From assembly GCF_030269485.1 (NCBI RefSeq), contig NZ_BSTL01000019.1:62001-126000 (forward strand): DNA of 64,000 nt, in the 5' to 3' direction. Of this stretch, positions 55,426-63,232 are shown piece by piece. Position 1 is the first letter of the stretch. Every line of letters begins with the position of its first letter. The notes below the pieces were generated by a model that was given only the letters and a program-made list of their open reading frames with translations, was not told where the DNA came from and made no database searches. The position numbers and the translations under genes were made by a program. This stretch comes from Actinoplanes sp. NBRC 103695. Its GTDB lineage: Bacteria > Actinomycetota > Actinomycetes > Mycobacteriales > Micromonosporaceae.

Positions 55426-55703
55426 TCACTTCGGACGCTTTTGACGCCAATGCGCGACCCCAATCCCGAAAAGATCAAGAATTGCCAAAGATTGAAGGTC
55501 ATAAGTATGTCAAAGCACCGTCACGGTGTACAGAAGACCGGAGGCAGAAGCGCCAACCCAAGCTGGGCAAGGGTTTCGGCGCCACCACGGGGCCAGTGTA
55601 CGACAAATAACAGATGAATAATTAGATGAATCAGCCCGGGGCGAAAGGTCGTTTTTCGCGGCGTCCGGCGCGCAAATAGATCTACCGTCGACCTTCCGGA
55701 TCT
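55426..55703. promoter_or_regulatory. AT-richer intergenic region upstream of the nucleosidase/MoxR/TPR operon
   Basis: About 280 bp of unusually low GC for this window, including a stretch near 55605-55630 (TAATTATTCATCTGTTATTT on the minus strand). It contains the palindrome CACCGT-C-ACGGTG (55516-55528). It presumably holds the operon promoter and may mark recent transfer. No convincing gene is seen. Confidence 0.4.
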
Positions 55704-55859
55704 CTACCGGAGTCGTTGCTTTTCCGCGCCGAAGACGACCCGGCGGTCGTTCTTGCCCTGGTCGAACGGGAAACCCCGCAGCCGCGGCGGGATCGTGCCC
55801 GGCGGCCCGAACGGCAGGTCCCTCAGCGCGTCGACGATCGTCCGGCCGCCCCGGTCCAC
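55704..55859 (-). other. Possible 51-residue ORF or gene fragment after the TRIC-channel gene
   Basis: The minus strand is open from GTG 55859 to TAG 55704, beginning 6 bp after the channel gene stop. It reads RTIVDALRDLPFGPPGTIPP, then RLRGFPFDQGKNDRRVVFGA and ends EKQRLR. It looks protein-like, with bacterial-toxin-tail flavour in the second half, but I cannot name a family. It may be a remnant. Confidence 0.3.
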
Positions 55860-55865
55860 TCCGGC

Positions 55866-56492
55866 CTAGGACCGGACCCTTGCGTACGGGGCGCGCCAGT
55901 GGCGGAGCATCGCGGTGATGCGCAGGGCGAAGACCAGGATCGCGGCGCCGGTGGCCACGACGATCGTGGACAGTCCCGTGTAGTGGGCGCAGGCGACCAG
56001 AGTGGCGCCGATCGCGGCCGGGATCGCGTACAGCTCGGAATCGGTCCTGACCAGGCTGGGGGTCTCGCGGGCGGTGATGTCACGCATGACGCCGCCGCCG
56101 ACCGCGGTCGTGATGCCCAGCAGCACCGCCTGGACCGGGCCCAGGTCGAAGTCCAGGGCCTTGAGCGTGCCGGTGACGCAGAACAGGCCGAGCCCGGCCG
56201 CGTCGAAGACCAGCACCGTGAAGGCCAGCCGCTGCACCAGCGGATGGGCGAAGAACGTCACCACCGCCGCGACCAGCGGGATGATCAGGTAGATGACCTC
56301 GGTGAACGCGGCCGGCGGCGTGTCGCCGATGATCAGGTCGCGGAGGATGCCGCCGCCGAGCGCGGTGAGCATGGCCAGCATCAGGATGCCGACGACGTCG
56401 AAGCCCTTCTGGATCGCGAGCAGGGCGCCCGAGGTGGCGAAGACGTAGAGGCCGGCCAGCTCGAGGGCGGTCACGAGGGCGCTTGCGGACAT
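55866..56492 (-). CDS. Trimeric intracellular cation (TRIC) channel family protein
   Basis: 208 residues with seven helices in two similar halves. GGGILRDLIIGDTPPAAF and GGGVMRDITARETPSLVR are the paired family motifs, each carrying the basic residue and the kinked glycine helix. Prokaryotic TRIC/YadS-UPF0126 proteins form trimeric monovalent cation channels or possibly glycine carriers. It is the likely founder of a monocistronic unit, divergent from the 71-residue protein gene. Confidence 0.92.
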   Translation of the reverse strand: MSASALVTALELAGLYVFATSGALLAIQKGFDVVGILMLAMLTALGGGILRDLIIGDTPPAAFTEVIYLIIPLVAAVVTFFAHPLVQRLAFTVLVFDAAGLGLFCVTGTLKALDFDLGPVQAVLLGITTAVGGGVMRDITARETPSLVRTDSELYAIPAAIGATLVACAHYTGLSTIVVATGAAILVFALRITAMLRHWRAPYARVRS

Positions 56493-56561
56493 GCCACGAG
56501 TTTCGCCGGTGCCACCCGGCGCGATTGTTTGGGGTGTTTTCGCGCCGGGAATCCCCTTCCC

Positions 56562-56620
56562 AGCACATCACCGAGCAAGCAGCACATCCACCGAGCAGGC
56601 AGCACATCCACCGAGCAGCA
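56562..56620 (+). repeat. Three tandem 20-bp units in the 5' region of the 71-residue protein gene
   Basis: AGCACATCCACCGAGCAGGC-type units occur at 56562-56580 (one base shorter), 56581-56600 and 56601-56620. The array ends 14 bp before the ATG, next to the GGAGG ribosome site, so unit number would change the untranslated leader length. Confidence 0.8.
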
Positions 56621-56633
56621 GGAGGCACCACCG

Positions 56634-56849
56634 ATGGCCGAGCACGACGTCAACCGCAGCGCGAGCACCGGCAAGTTCGTCGAGGAGAGCAAGGTGGAGC
56701 AGGACCCGGGCACGACCACCACGGAACAGGTCGGCGGCGACCACACCGGCGGGGACCACGAGGTCAACCGCAGCGCCGGCTCCGGGAAGTTCGTCAAGGA
56801 GAGCACCGTCGAGCGGCACCCCGACAAGACCGAGACCCAGCAGGTCTAA
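56634..56849 (+). CDS. Small hydrophilic repeat protein (71 residues)
   Basis: Two imperfect copies of one ~25-residue unit make up the protein: HDVNRSASTGKFVEESKVEQ (about 4-23) and HEVNRSAGSGKFVKESTVER (about 42-61), each followed by a Thr/Glu-rich tail. The RSAxTGKFV core is shared with short bacterial proteins of unknown function whose sequence reads like RSAKTGRFV. It is highly charged, has no cysteine and is probably flexible. GGAGG lies 8 nt before the ATG. The stop overlaps the MocR gene stop by 4 bp, convergently. Confidence 0.8.
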   Translation: MAEHDVNRSASTGKFVEESKVEQDPGTTTTEQVGGDHTGGDHEVNRSAGSGKFVKESTVERHPDKTETQQV

Positions 56850-58198
56850 CCGACGAGCGTGGCCAGCTCCGCCACCCCGGCGGTGATCCGCGCCTCGGTC
56901 ATCTGCGAGTAGCCGAGGATCAGCGTCGGGCGGCCGGACGTGTGGCCGTAGTCGGCGAGCGTCGCCAGGCCGATGCCGCGCATCCGGGCGACGCGCAGCA
57001 GCGCCGGCTCGTCGACGACGCCGGGCAGGGCGACGGTCACGTGCAGGCCGGCCGCGATGCCGTGCAGCTCCGCCGACGGCAGGGACGCGGCCAGCGCGGC
57101 GACCATCGCGTCCCGGCGGCGGCGGTAGCGCAGGCGCATCCGGCGCAGGTGCCGGTCCAGGTCGCCGCGCTCCACGAAACGGGCGAACGCGAGCTGCTCG
57201 ACCCGCGCCGAGCCCAGCTCCGGCAGCGCGCGCAGAGCCGCCGTGAGCGCGGGCGGCGCCACCAGCCAGCCCAGCCGCAGCGCCGGGGCCAGCACCTTGC
57301 TCGTGGTGCCGCAGTAGACGACGTGCTCCGGGTCGAGGCCCTGCAGCGCGCCGACCGCCGGCCGGTCGTAGCGGTACTCGGCGTCGTAGTCGTCCTCGAT
57401 CGCCAGCGCGCCCCGCGACCGCAGCAGAGCGATCAGTTCCGCCCGGCGCGACGGCGCCAGCACCACACCCGTGGGGTGCTGGTGGGCGGGCGTGACGACG
57501 ACCGCGTCCACGTCGCCGGGCAGGTCGGCGACGCGCAGCCCGAGCTCGTCGACGGGCGCCCGGACCGGCGTCAGTCCCGCCCGCGCGGCGATGGCCGTCT
57601 GCTCCGGGTTGCCCGGATGCTCGATCGCGATCGTGCGGGCGCCACGGGCACGCAGCGCATGGCAGATCGAACCCAGGCCGTGCAGATAGCCGTTGGTGAC
57701 GACGGTCAGGCCGGGTGAGGCCACGACCCCACGGGTTCGCCCGAGATGGTCGGCCAAGGCCACCCGGAGTGCGGGAACACCGAGCGGATCCCCGTACCCC
57801 AGATCCTCGGTGTTGATCTCGCCGACCGCCTCGCGCAGGCAACGCGCCCAGGCCTCGCGCGGAAAAGCCGAGACGTCCGGGCGGCTGGGGCGGAAGTCGA
57901 AGCGCAGCGACGGCGTGCTCGGCGGGCCGGCGCCCTCCGCGACCGGCCGGAGCGCCCCCGACGCGACCCGTGGCCGGGCGCCCTGCCGCATGGTCAGGTA
58001 GCCCTCGGCGGCGAGCTGGGCGTACGCGTCGACGACGATCTTGCGGGAGACGCCGAGCTGGGCGGCCAGGTCACGGGTCGAGGGCAGCACCGCACCGGCG
58101 CGCAGGCTGCCGTCGCGGACGGCCGTTCGGAGGCCCTGTTCCACCTGGCCGCGGAGGGTGCCCGCCCGTTCGCGCGACACCGAGAGGAGTAACTCCAA
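56846..58198 (-). CDS. MocR-family transcriptional regulator (GntR wHTH + aminotransferase domain)
   Basis: 450 residues from TTG 58198. The winged helix is at about 10-78 (GLRTAVRDGSLRAGAVLPST, then RDLAAQLGVSRKIVVDAYAQ). The fold-type I aminotransferase domain follows from about 110: AVVVTPAHQHPTGVVL, AIEDDYDAEYRYDRP and GTTSKVLAPALRLGW with the PLP lysine at about 301. The TTG is chosen because GGGAGAGAAGGGG lies just upstream and the protein then starts with the family's MELLLSV; the frame extends far upstream but without likeness. It is divergent from an MFS exporter, which it probably controls. Confidence 0.9.
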   Translation of the reverse strand: MELLLSVSRERAGTLRGQVEQGLRTAVRDGSLRAGAVLPSTRDLAAQLGVSRKIVVDAYAQLAAEGYLTMRQGARPRVASGALRPVAEGAGPPSTPSLRFDFRPSRPDVSAFPREAWARCLREAVGEINTEDLGYGDPLGVPALRVALADHLGRTRGVVASPGLTVVTNGYLHGLGSICHALRARGARTIAIEHPGNPEQTAIAARAGLTPVRAPVDELGLRVADLPGDVDAVVVTPAHQHPTGVVLAPSRRAELIALLRSRGALAIEDDYDAEYRYDRPAVGALQGLDPEHVVYCGTTSKVLAPALRLGWLVAPPALTAALRALPELGSARVEQLAFARFVERGDLDRHLRRMRLRYRRRRDAMVAALAASLPSAELHGIAAGLHVTVALPGVVDEPALLRVARMRGIGLATLADYGHTSGRPTLILGYSQMTEARITAGVAELATLVG

Positions 58199-58220
58199 CT
58201 GGACCCCTTCTCTCCCGGGT

Positions 58221-58246
58221 GACTGGACCTGTCTTTGGTACCAGTC
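58221..58246. promoter_or_regulatory. Candidate MocR operator between divergent genes
   Basis: GACTGG (58221-58226) and CCAGTC (58241-58246) form an inverted repeat, and the right half also contains the palindrome TGGTACCA (58237-58244). It lies between the MocR start at 58198 and the exporter start at 58265. Confidence 0.5.
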
Positions 58247-58264
58247 CGGCGGCACCGTGACCAC

Positions 58265-59461
58265 ATGCTCTTCTCCACCTCGGTCGCTCTTTTTCCCACC
58301 TCGGTCCTCGCCCGGCTGCCGCTGGCCGCCACCGGCATCGGCCTGCTCGTCCACGCGCACCACCTGACCGGCTCCTATGCGGCGGCGGGGGCCGTCGCCG
58401 GGGCGCTCGCCGCCGCCCAGGGCGCCGGCGGCCCGCTGCTCGGCCGCCTCGTCGACCGCCGCGGCCAGACGGCGGTCCTGCTCGGCTCGGCGCTGACGTC
58501 CGGCGCCGCCCTCGTCGCCGCGGCCGCCGTACCCCACGGCACTCCCCTGGTGGTGTTGCTGCTGCTCGCCGCGGTGATCGGCGCCGCCACCCCACCGGTC
58601 GGCGCGTGCATGCGCACCCTGATCCCCCTGCGCACGCCGGGCGCCGAGAGGCAGAGGCGGGCGTACGCGGCGGACGCCACCGCCACCGAGCTCACCTGGG
58701 TGGCCGGTCCCCCGCTGGCCCTGGCCCTGGGCACGGCGGCGGGAACGGGCGCCGCGCTGACCGCCGCGGCGGCCGTGCTCGTGGCGGCGACGGCGCTGTT
58801 CGCCCTGGCCCCTGCGTCGCGCACGTGGCGGCCCGGCCCGCGCGTCAGATCCCGCCGGGCCGGCGCGCTGGCCTCTCCCGCGATGCGGATCCTGGTCGGG
58901 GTGCTGGTCGCGGTGGGTGTGGTGTTCGGCGCGACCGAGGTGGGCGTGGCCGCGGCCGCGGAATCGTCGGCCGGCCTGCTGCTCGGGCTGTGGGGCGTCG
59001 GCTCACTGGCCGGCGGCGTGGTGGCGACCCGGCTGGGCGGCGGCGCCGCGGCCGGGCGTGGCTTCGCGCTGCTGGTGGGCGGTCTGGGCGTGGGCCATCT
59101 GGCGCTGGTGGCGGGCTCCCTGGGCATGGTGGTCTTCGCGGTGGTGATCACCCTGGCCGGTTCGACGATCGCGCCGATCCTGGCCAGCGCCTACGGCATG
59201 GTCGACGCCGCCGCGCCGACCGGCACGGCCACCGAGGCGTTCTCCTGGCTGGCCACGGCGACCTCGGTCGGCACCGCCCTGGGCGCGGCGGCGGCCGGCG
59301 CCTTGATAGACGCGGCAACTCCCGCGGCTGCCTTCATCCTGGCCGGCGCCGCGGGCCTGCTGGCCGCCGCGGTCGCGGCAACCCGCATCCCGGCGCGCCG
59401 GACGGCCCTCGCGATCAGCGGTTCCCGCACGCCGATGATCGCGGTGTCGTCGCAGCCCTGA
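58265..59461 (+). CDS. MFS transporter
   Basis: 398 residues with twelve helices. The first is LFPTSVLARLPLAATGIGLL, and LLGRLVDRRGQTAVLLGSAL is the loop 2-3 MFS signature (GxLxDRxGRxxxL type). The central loop is basic (RTWRPGPRVRSRRAGALASP). It resembles the small actinobacterial drug/metabolite efflux members. The ATG at 58265 is chosen; a TTG at 58235 would extend it by 10 residues but overlaps the operator-like repeat. It is probably regulated by the divergent MocR protein in response to an amino-acid- or vitamin-B6-like ligand (inference). Confidence 0.88.
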   Translation: MLFSTSVALFPTSVLARLPLAATGIGLLVHAHHLTGSYAAAGAVAGALAAAQGAGGPLLGRLVDRRGQTAVLLGSALTSGAALVAAAAVPHGTPLVVLLLLAAVIGAATPPVGACMRTLIPLRTPGAERQRRAYAADATATELTWVAGPPLALALGTAAGTGAALTAAAAVLVAATALFALAPASRTWRPGPRVRSRRAGALASPAMRILVGVLVAVGVVFGATEVGVAAAAESSAGLLLGLWGVGSLAGGVVATRLGGGAAAGRGFALLVGGLGVGHLALVAGSLGMVVFAVVITLAGSTIAPILASAYGMVDAAAPTGTATEAFSWLATATSVGTALGAAAAGALIDAATPAAAFILAGAAGLLAAAVAATRIPARRTALAISGSRTPMIAVSSQP

Positions 59462-59608
59462 CCGCCGGAAGATGCGACGCTGCTCCACTGCCGCGGCGTC
59501 GGCCCGGACGACGGGACCGGACCGGATTTTCGCGAGATCGGCTACAACCGATGTCGCGGGATCTCCGTCGAACAGGGGGAAGACAAGCGGCGACGAGGAG
59601 CGGCAAGC

Positions 59609-60124
59609 ATGCCGAGCGGGTCGGACAGTGAATACCTGGCGTACGTGCGGGCGCGGCTGCCCGCGTTGCGGCGGACGGCGTTGCTGCTCAGCGGTGACAT
59701 GCATCAGGCCGACGACGTCGTGCAGGAGACGCTGACCAAGTTGTACGCGCGCTGGTCGCGGGCCGCCAAGGCGGACAACGTCGATGCGTACGTGCACACG
59801 ATTCTGGTGCGGGCGTTCATCGACGACCGGCGGCGTGGGTGGTGGAAGGTCCGGCTGGTCGGGGGGCCGCCGGATCCGGAACCCGCCCGGGAGAGCCCGT
59901 ACGAGGACCGGGAGACCGTCCGGGTGGCGTTGCGCCGGCTGCCACCGCGGCAGCAGGCGGTGCTCGTGCTGCGCTACCTCTGCGACCAGCCGGTGCACGA
60001 GGTGGCCAGGATCCTCGGCTGCAGCGACGGCACCGTGAAGAGCCAGACCTCACACGGCCTCGACCGTCTCCGTCAGCTGCTCGGCCCGACGGCCGAGGCG
60101 GCGTTCGCCGCCAGGCACAGATGA
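59609..60124 (+). CDS. SigE-family ECF RNA polymerase sigma factor
   Basis: 171 residues, full length. Region 2 is RRTALLLSGDMHQADDVVQE followed by TLTKLYARW. Region 4 is LPPRQQAVLVLRYLCDQPVH, then VARILGCSDGTVKSQTSHGL. A GAGGAG ribosome site precedes the ATG. The stop overlaps, as ATGA, a 30-residue ORF that in turn overlaps the membrane partner gene. This is the same class of module as the one at the left end of the window. Confidence 0.94.
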   Translation: MPSGSDSEYLAYVRARLPALRRTALLLSGDMHQADDVVQETLTKLYARWSRAAKADNVDAYVHTILVRAFIDDRRRGWWKVRLVGGPPDPEPARESPYEDRETVRVALRRLPPRQQAVLVLRYLCDQPVHEVARILGCSDGTVKSQTSHGLDRLRQLLGPTAEAAFAARHR

Positions 60125-60192
60125 ACCGCCGGACACAGATGAACTACCGGGCACCGATGAACCACCACGCGGCGATGAACCCCACGTACCGA
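60121..60192 (+). repeat. Four tandem 18-bp units beginning ATGAAC
   Basis: Units at 60121-60138, 60139-60156, 60157-60174 and 60175-60192 share ATGAACYRCCR-like sequence with decreasing similarity. The period is a multiple of three, so unit loss or gain would keep the coupling frame open. Confidence 0.75.
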
Positions 60193-60213
60193 TCAGGAAG
60201 GGCACCCCGATGA
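60121..60213 (+). CDS. 30-residue coupling ORF made of 18-bp repeats
   Basis: This frame opens with the ATG that overlaps the sigma stop (ATGA at 60121) and closes with the TGA that overlaps the next gene's ATG (ATGA at 60210). The peptide is MNRRTQMNYRAPMNHHAAMN followed by PTYRSGRAPR. Its first 72 bp are four tandem 18-bp units, each beginning ATGAAC. It may be translated only to carry ribosomes from sigma to partner gene. Exact fit at both ends argues against chance; no protein-level evidence is possible here. Confidence 0.5.
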   Translation: MNRRTQMNYRAPMNHHAAMNPTYRSGRAPR

Positions 60214-61409
60214 GCAACCAGGACGACCTGGCGCAGCGGCTGCTCGAGCCGCTGCGCGAGGAGCCCTCCGGACGGCCGCGGTTCGACGTGGACCGGGCGA
60301 TGGCGGAGGGGCGGCGGCTGCGCCGGATGCGCCGCTGGTCGATCACGGCGGCGGTGTCCGCGCTGACCCTGGTGACCGCGGGCGGCGGCACGGCCGTCGC
60401 GACGGCGTTACGGGACGACGACCGGAGGCCGGTGCCGTTGCCCAGCGTGACAGCGGCGGCGCCGAAGAAGCCGACCTGCGAGATGTCGACGCTGCCGACC
60501 GACGGCGTCGCGAAGGCCCTGGTGACCGCGGGTGACCCGAGCGGACGTTACCTGGCCGGCCGGGTCTACCGGCCGGGCAAGCCGGTCCTCACGATCGTCT
60601 GGCGGGACGGGAAGATCCTGTCGCGTACGGCGATGCCGGGCTCCGACGCGACGGTCACGGACATCAACTCCCTGGGCACCGGCGTCGGCACCAGTTACGG
60701 CGGCGACGACCGCATCCGCTCGTACGTCTACCAGGAGGACAAGTATTTCCCCATGTCCCAGGTCGGCGCGACGGCCCAGGCGATCAACGACGCGGGCGTC
60801 GTGGTGGGTTCGGCGGGGCCGGCGGAGAAGCCCTTCCCGGTCCGCTGGCCCTACCCGGGCGGGGAGTACGAGCGGCTGGAACTGCCGGTCCTCGCGACGT
60901 CGGGGACGGCGAAGGCGGTCGACGAGGACGGCACCGTCGTCGGCACCGTGTCGATCGGCGACGACGTGGAGACCGGCTACCTGTGGCTGCCGGGCAGCAG
61001 GTCCATGATGATGCCGCTGCCCGAGGTCGATGGACGGAAGGCGGACGCGTTCTGGCCCGTTTCGATCAGCGGCGACCTGGTGGCCGGGCGCGCGGTGTTC
61101 GACGACGAGGGCGGCCGTGTTTTCGCCTCGATGACGTACGACATCCGTGCCGAGACGTACGACAGCATCGTCACCGCGCTCGCGTCGACGGCACTCGTCA
61201 ACAAGAACGGCTCGGTGGCCGGGGTGGCCCGCCGGACCCCGGTGATCGTGTCCGGCACGGTGATCACCAGGCTGCCGGTGGACGAGCGCAAGGAGTACGA
61301 CATCGAGAGCTTCAGCGACGACGGCCGGGTCGTCGCCGGCTCCAGCGGCTTCACCAAGGACGAGAAGACCGGCAACGAGCCGATCCTGTGGCGCTGTCAG
61401 ACGGCTTAG
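60210..61409 (+). CDS. Membrane-anchored partner of the SigE-type sigma factor
   Basis: 399 residues. An arginine-rich cytoplasmic N-terminus (about 1-45; FDVDRAMAEGRRLRRMRR) precedes one helix (WSITAAVSALTLVTAGGGTA, about 46-65). A beta-propeller-like outer domain of repeated units follows (INSLGTGVGTSYG, INDAGVVVGSAG, VDEDGTVVGTVS, ISGDLVAGRAV), resembling HAF-type extracellular repeats. No zinc anti-sigma motif is seen. GGAAGG lies 7 nt before the ATG. It is placed as the sensor/anti-sigma of the preceding sigma by order and topology. The last codons lie in the tandem repeat 61396-61464. Confidence 0.82.
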   Translation: MSNQDDLAQRLLEPLREEPSGRPRFDVDRAMAEGRRLRRMRRWSITAAVSALTLVTAGGGTAVATALRDDDRRPVPLPSVTAAAPKKPTCEMSTLPTDGVAKALVTAGDPSGRYLAGRVYRPGKPVLTIVWRDGKILSRTAMPGSDATVTDINSLGTGVGTSYGGDDRIRSYVYQEDKYFPMSQVGATAQAINDAGVVVGSAGPAEKPFPVRWPYPGGEYERLELPVLATSGTAKAVDEDGTVVGTVSIGDDVETGYLWLPGSRSMMMPLPEVDGRKADAFWPVSISGDLVAGRAVFDDEGGRVFASMTYDIRAETYDSIVTALASTALVNKNGSVAGVARRTPVIVSGTVITRLPVDERKEYDIESFSDDGRVVAGSSGFTKDEKTGNEPILWRCQTA

Positions 61410-61464
61410 ACCCACTGGGTCAGACGGCCTGGACCCACTGGGTCAGACGGCGTAGCCCCACTGG
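61396..61464 (-). repeat. Three tandem 23-bp units joining two convergent gene ends
   Basis: GTCAGACGGCNTRGMCCCACTGG units occur at 61396-61418, 61419-61441 and 61442-61464. Unit 3 encodes the last codons and stop of the sulfotransferase (TQWGYAV-stop on the minus strand). Units 2 and 1 are displaced copies reading TQWVQAV-stop and a broken version. Unit 1 also contains the end and stop of the plus-strand membrane protein (QTA-stop). Confidence 0.85.
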
Positions 61465-62357
61465 GTGAGCTGGTCGGCGAGGACGGCCTCGACGTCGGCG
61501 ATCTGGGGCGGGGTCAGTTCGCGGCGGTACGCGTCGCCGCGCCCGCCGTGCAGCTCGTGCTTGCGGAAGCCCTGCTCGAACTCCGGCGACCAGTCCAGGC
61601 CGAGGAACTCCAGCGCCTTGGTGAGTTCCTTGCGCGGGTCGGCGACCACGTCCTCGTACCGCAGGTCGAGCCACTGACCGGCGGGGTGGGCGGCGCGCGC
61701 GTCCGCGTACGCGGTCATCAGCATCGCCCAGCCGAGCCCGGCAAGCACCGGGAAGGATCGCCCGGAGGTCTCCCACCTGTCCCGCAAGGGCTGCGGCAGC
61801 GGCCCGAGATACCAGTTCTCCGGCCCGCGCCAGCCGTCCCACCAGCCCATCTGCAGCCAGGAGTTGACCACCGCGCGGCCGTCGCGGACCACGTTGACCA
61901 CCTTGAGGCCGGGGTAGACGGCGTGCAGGAAGCCGGTCCGCGGCCAGCCGGTGACGTGCTGGAGCAGCAGGTCGCAGCGCTGCGCCTCGATCCGCGCGTC
62001 GAAGAAGGCGCGCGCCCGCCCGGAGACCCACGGGGTCATGTCGGAGGCGAGCAGGTCACGGCAGGGGCGGCTGAAGCCGGGCGTCACGTGCCGGTCGAGC
62101 AGCTGATAGGCCTCCGACGGCGCGACCCGGACCCGGCCGCGTTCGAGCAGCTTGCGGCTGTACGCCAGCGACGTCATGCCGGACGGGCGGGGCGCACCGC
62201 GGCGGTAGAGGCGGCCGTTGTGCTTCCCGGCCAGGTTGAGTTTGGGCAGCTTGTCGTCCACCCCGGAGACGAATCCGATCCCGGGGTGCCGGCACAGCAG
62301 CTCCTGCACCAGCGTCGACCCGCACCGGCCGGTGCCGGCCACCACCGCGAGACTCAT
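61443..62357 (-). CDS. Sulfotransferase family protein
   Basis: 304 residues. The 5'-phosphosulfate loop of PAPS binding is VAGTGRCGSTLVQELL (about 6-21) and the 3'-phosphate site is VVNVVRDGRAVVNSW. WLDLRYEDVVADPRKEL is the third conserved segment. The acceptor, probably a sugar or lipid, is unknown. The ATG overlaps the stop of the second sulfotransferase (ATGA), so the two are coupled. The 3' end lies in a 23-bp tandem repeat. Confidence 0.9.
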   Translation of the reverse strand: MSLAVVAGTGRCGSTLVQELLCRHPGIGFVSGVDDKLPKLNLAGKHNGRLYRRGAPRPSGMTSLAYSRKLLERGRVRVAPSEAYQLLDRHVTPGFSRPCRDLLASDMTPWVSGRARAFFDARIEAQRCDLLLQHVTGWPRTGFLHAVYPGLKVVNVVRDGRAVVNSWLQMGWWDGWRGPENWYLGPLPQPLRDRWETSGRSFPVLAGLGWAMLMTAYADARAAHPAGQWLDLRYEDVVADPRKELTKALEFLGLDWSPEFEQGFRKHELHGGRGDAYRRELTPPQIADVEAVLADQLTQWGYAV

Positions 62358-63232
62358 TTCCTGCCCTTTCCGAACGGGTAGCCCAGGCGCGCCATCAGCG
62401 GGGCGGCCAGCGCCGTCACCACGGCGTTATCCCGGCCGGTCATGGCCGTGCGCCACTCGTCGTCGGCACGGATCTCGACGCCTCCGGTGCGGTGCCGCAC
62501 CGGATTACCGGCCACGGAGTGGGTCGGCGCCAGCGCCAGCAGGCCGTCCTCGGTGAACGGCAACGATGCGGACGAGACGCCGGCGAAAGCGGCGATCCGG
62601 CGTACCCACGTCTGTGGATCTTGAACTAGGTCCTCGTAGCGGACGCGCAGGTAGGCGCCGCGGCTCCACCGGCGCAGCACCGCGCCGTTCCAGACGGTCC
62701 AGAGCAGCGCGGCCTTCCACACCGGGTGGCGGGTCATCAGGCGTTCGTCGCCGTCCAGCGACCGGCGGCGGCGCCAGGAGAAGGCGGCCGCGCGCGGATC
62801 GCGGACCACGTGCAGCACCCGCAGGTCGATGCCGGGCAGCCCGGCCAGGAGCACACCGTACGGCGGGAGTTTGGACGAGTCGACGATGACCGCGCCCCCG
62901 GTGTGCGCGTGGATCGCCTGGTAGAGCGCGGTGATCGTGGCGTCGTCGGGGTGCGGCGGCACGTTCAGCCGGTTCCGCATGCGCAGGCGTTCCCGCAGGC
63001 CGGCCGCGATCGACGCCGGCTCGTGCGCGGGCAGATCGGCCAGCACGGCGCTCCACACCGGGCACTCCGGCAAGGACAGCCCGCACCCGCACGGCCGCTC
63101 GTCGACGAGCCCCCGCTGCCAGAGATAGCGCAGCTCACCGGCGGCGAACAGGCCGTCGATCTGGCCGAGCGCGGTGGTGACCAGGGTGCTGCCGCTGCGG
63201 CCGCTGCCGGCCAGGTAGAGGACACGGATCAC
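62354..63232 (-). CDS. Sulfotransferase family protein
   Basis: 292 residues. LYLAGSGRSGSTLVTTALGQ is the PAPS 5' loop, VIVDSSKLPPYGVLLAGLPG an internal motif, VLHVVRDPRAAAFSWRRRR the 3' site, and LRVRYEDLVQDP the third segment. A cysteine group CGCGLSLPEC (about 48-57) is common in this bacterial subgroup. The GTG start overlaps the glycosyltransferase stop (GTGA). It differs enough from the neighbouring sulfotransferase that it is probably not a recent duplicate. Confidence 0.9.
   Translation of the reverse strand: MIRVLYLAGSGRSGSTLVTTALGQIDGLFAAGELRYLWQRGLVDERPCGCGLSLPECPVWSAVLADLPAHEPASIAAGLRERLRMRNRLNVPPHPDDATITALYQAIHAHTGGAVIVDSSKLPPYGVLLAGLPGIDLRVLHVVRDPRAAAFSWRRRRSLDGDERLMTRHPVWKAALLWTVWNGAVLRRWSRGAYLRVRYEDLVQDPQTWVRRIAAFAGVSSASLPFTEDGLLALAPTHSVAGNPVRHRTGGVEIRADDEWRTAMTGRDNAVVTALAAPLMARLGYPFGKGRK

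Noticed and set aside
55504..55611. A short plus-strand ORF in the AT-richer region before the nucleosidase gene
   Set aside because: It has no ribosome site, no family likeness and poor codon bias; it is more likely promoter DNA.
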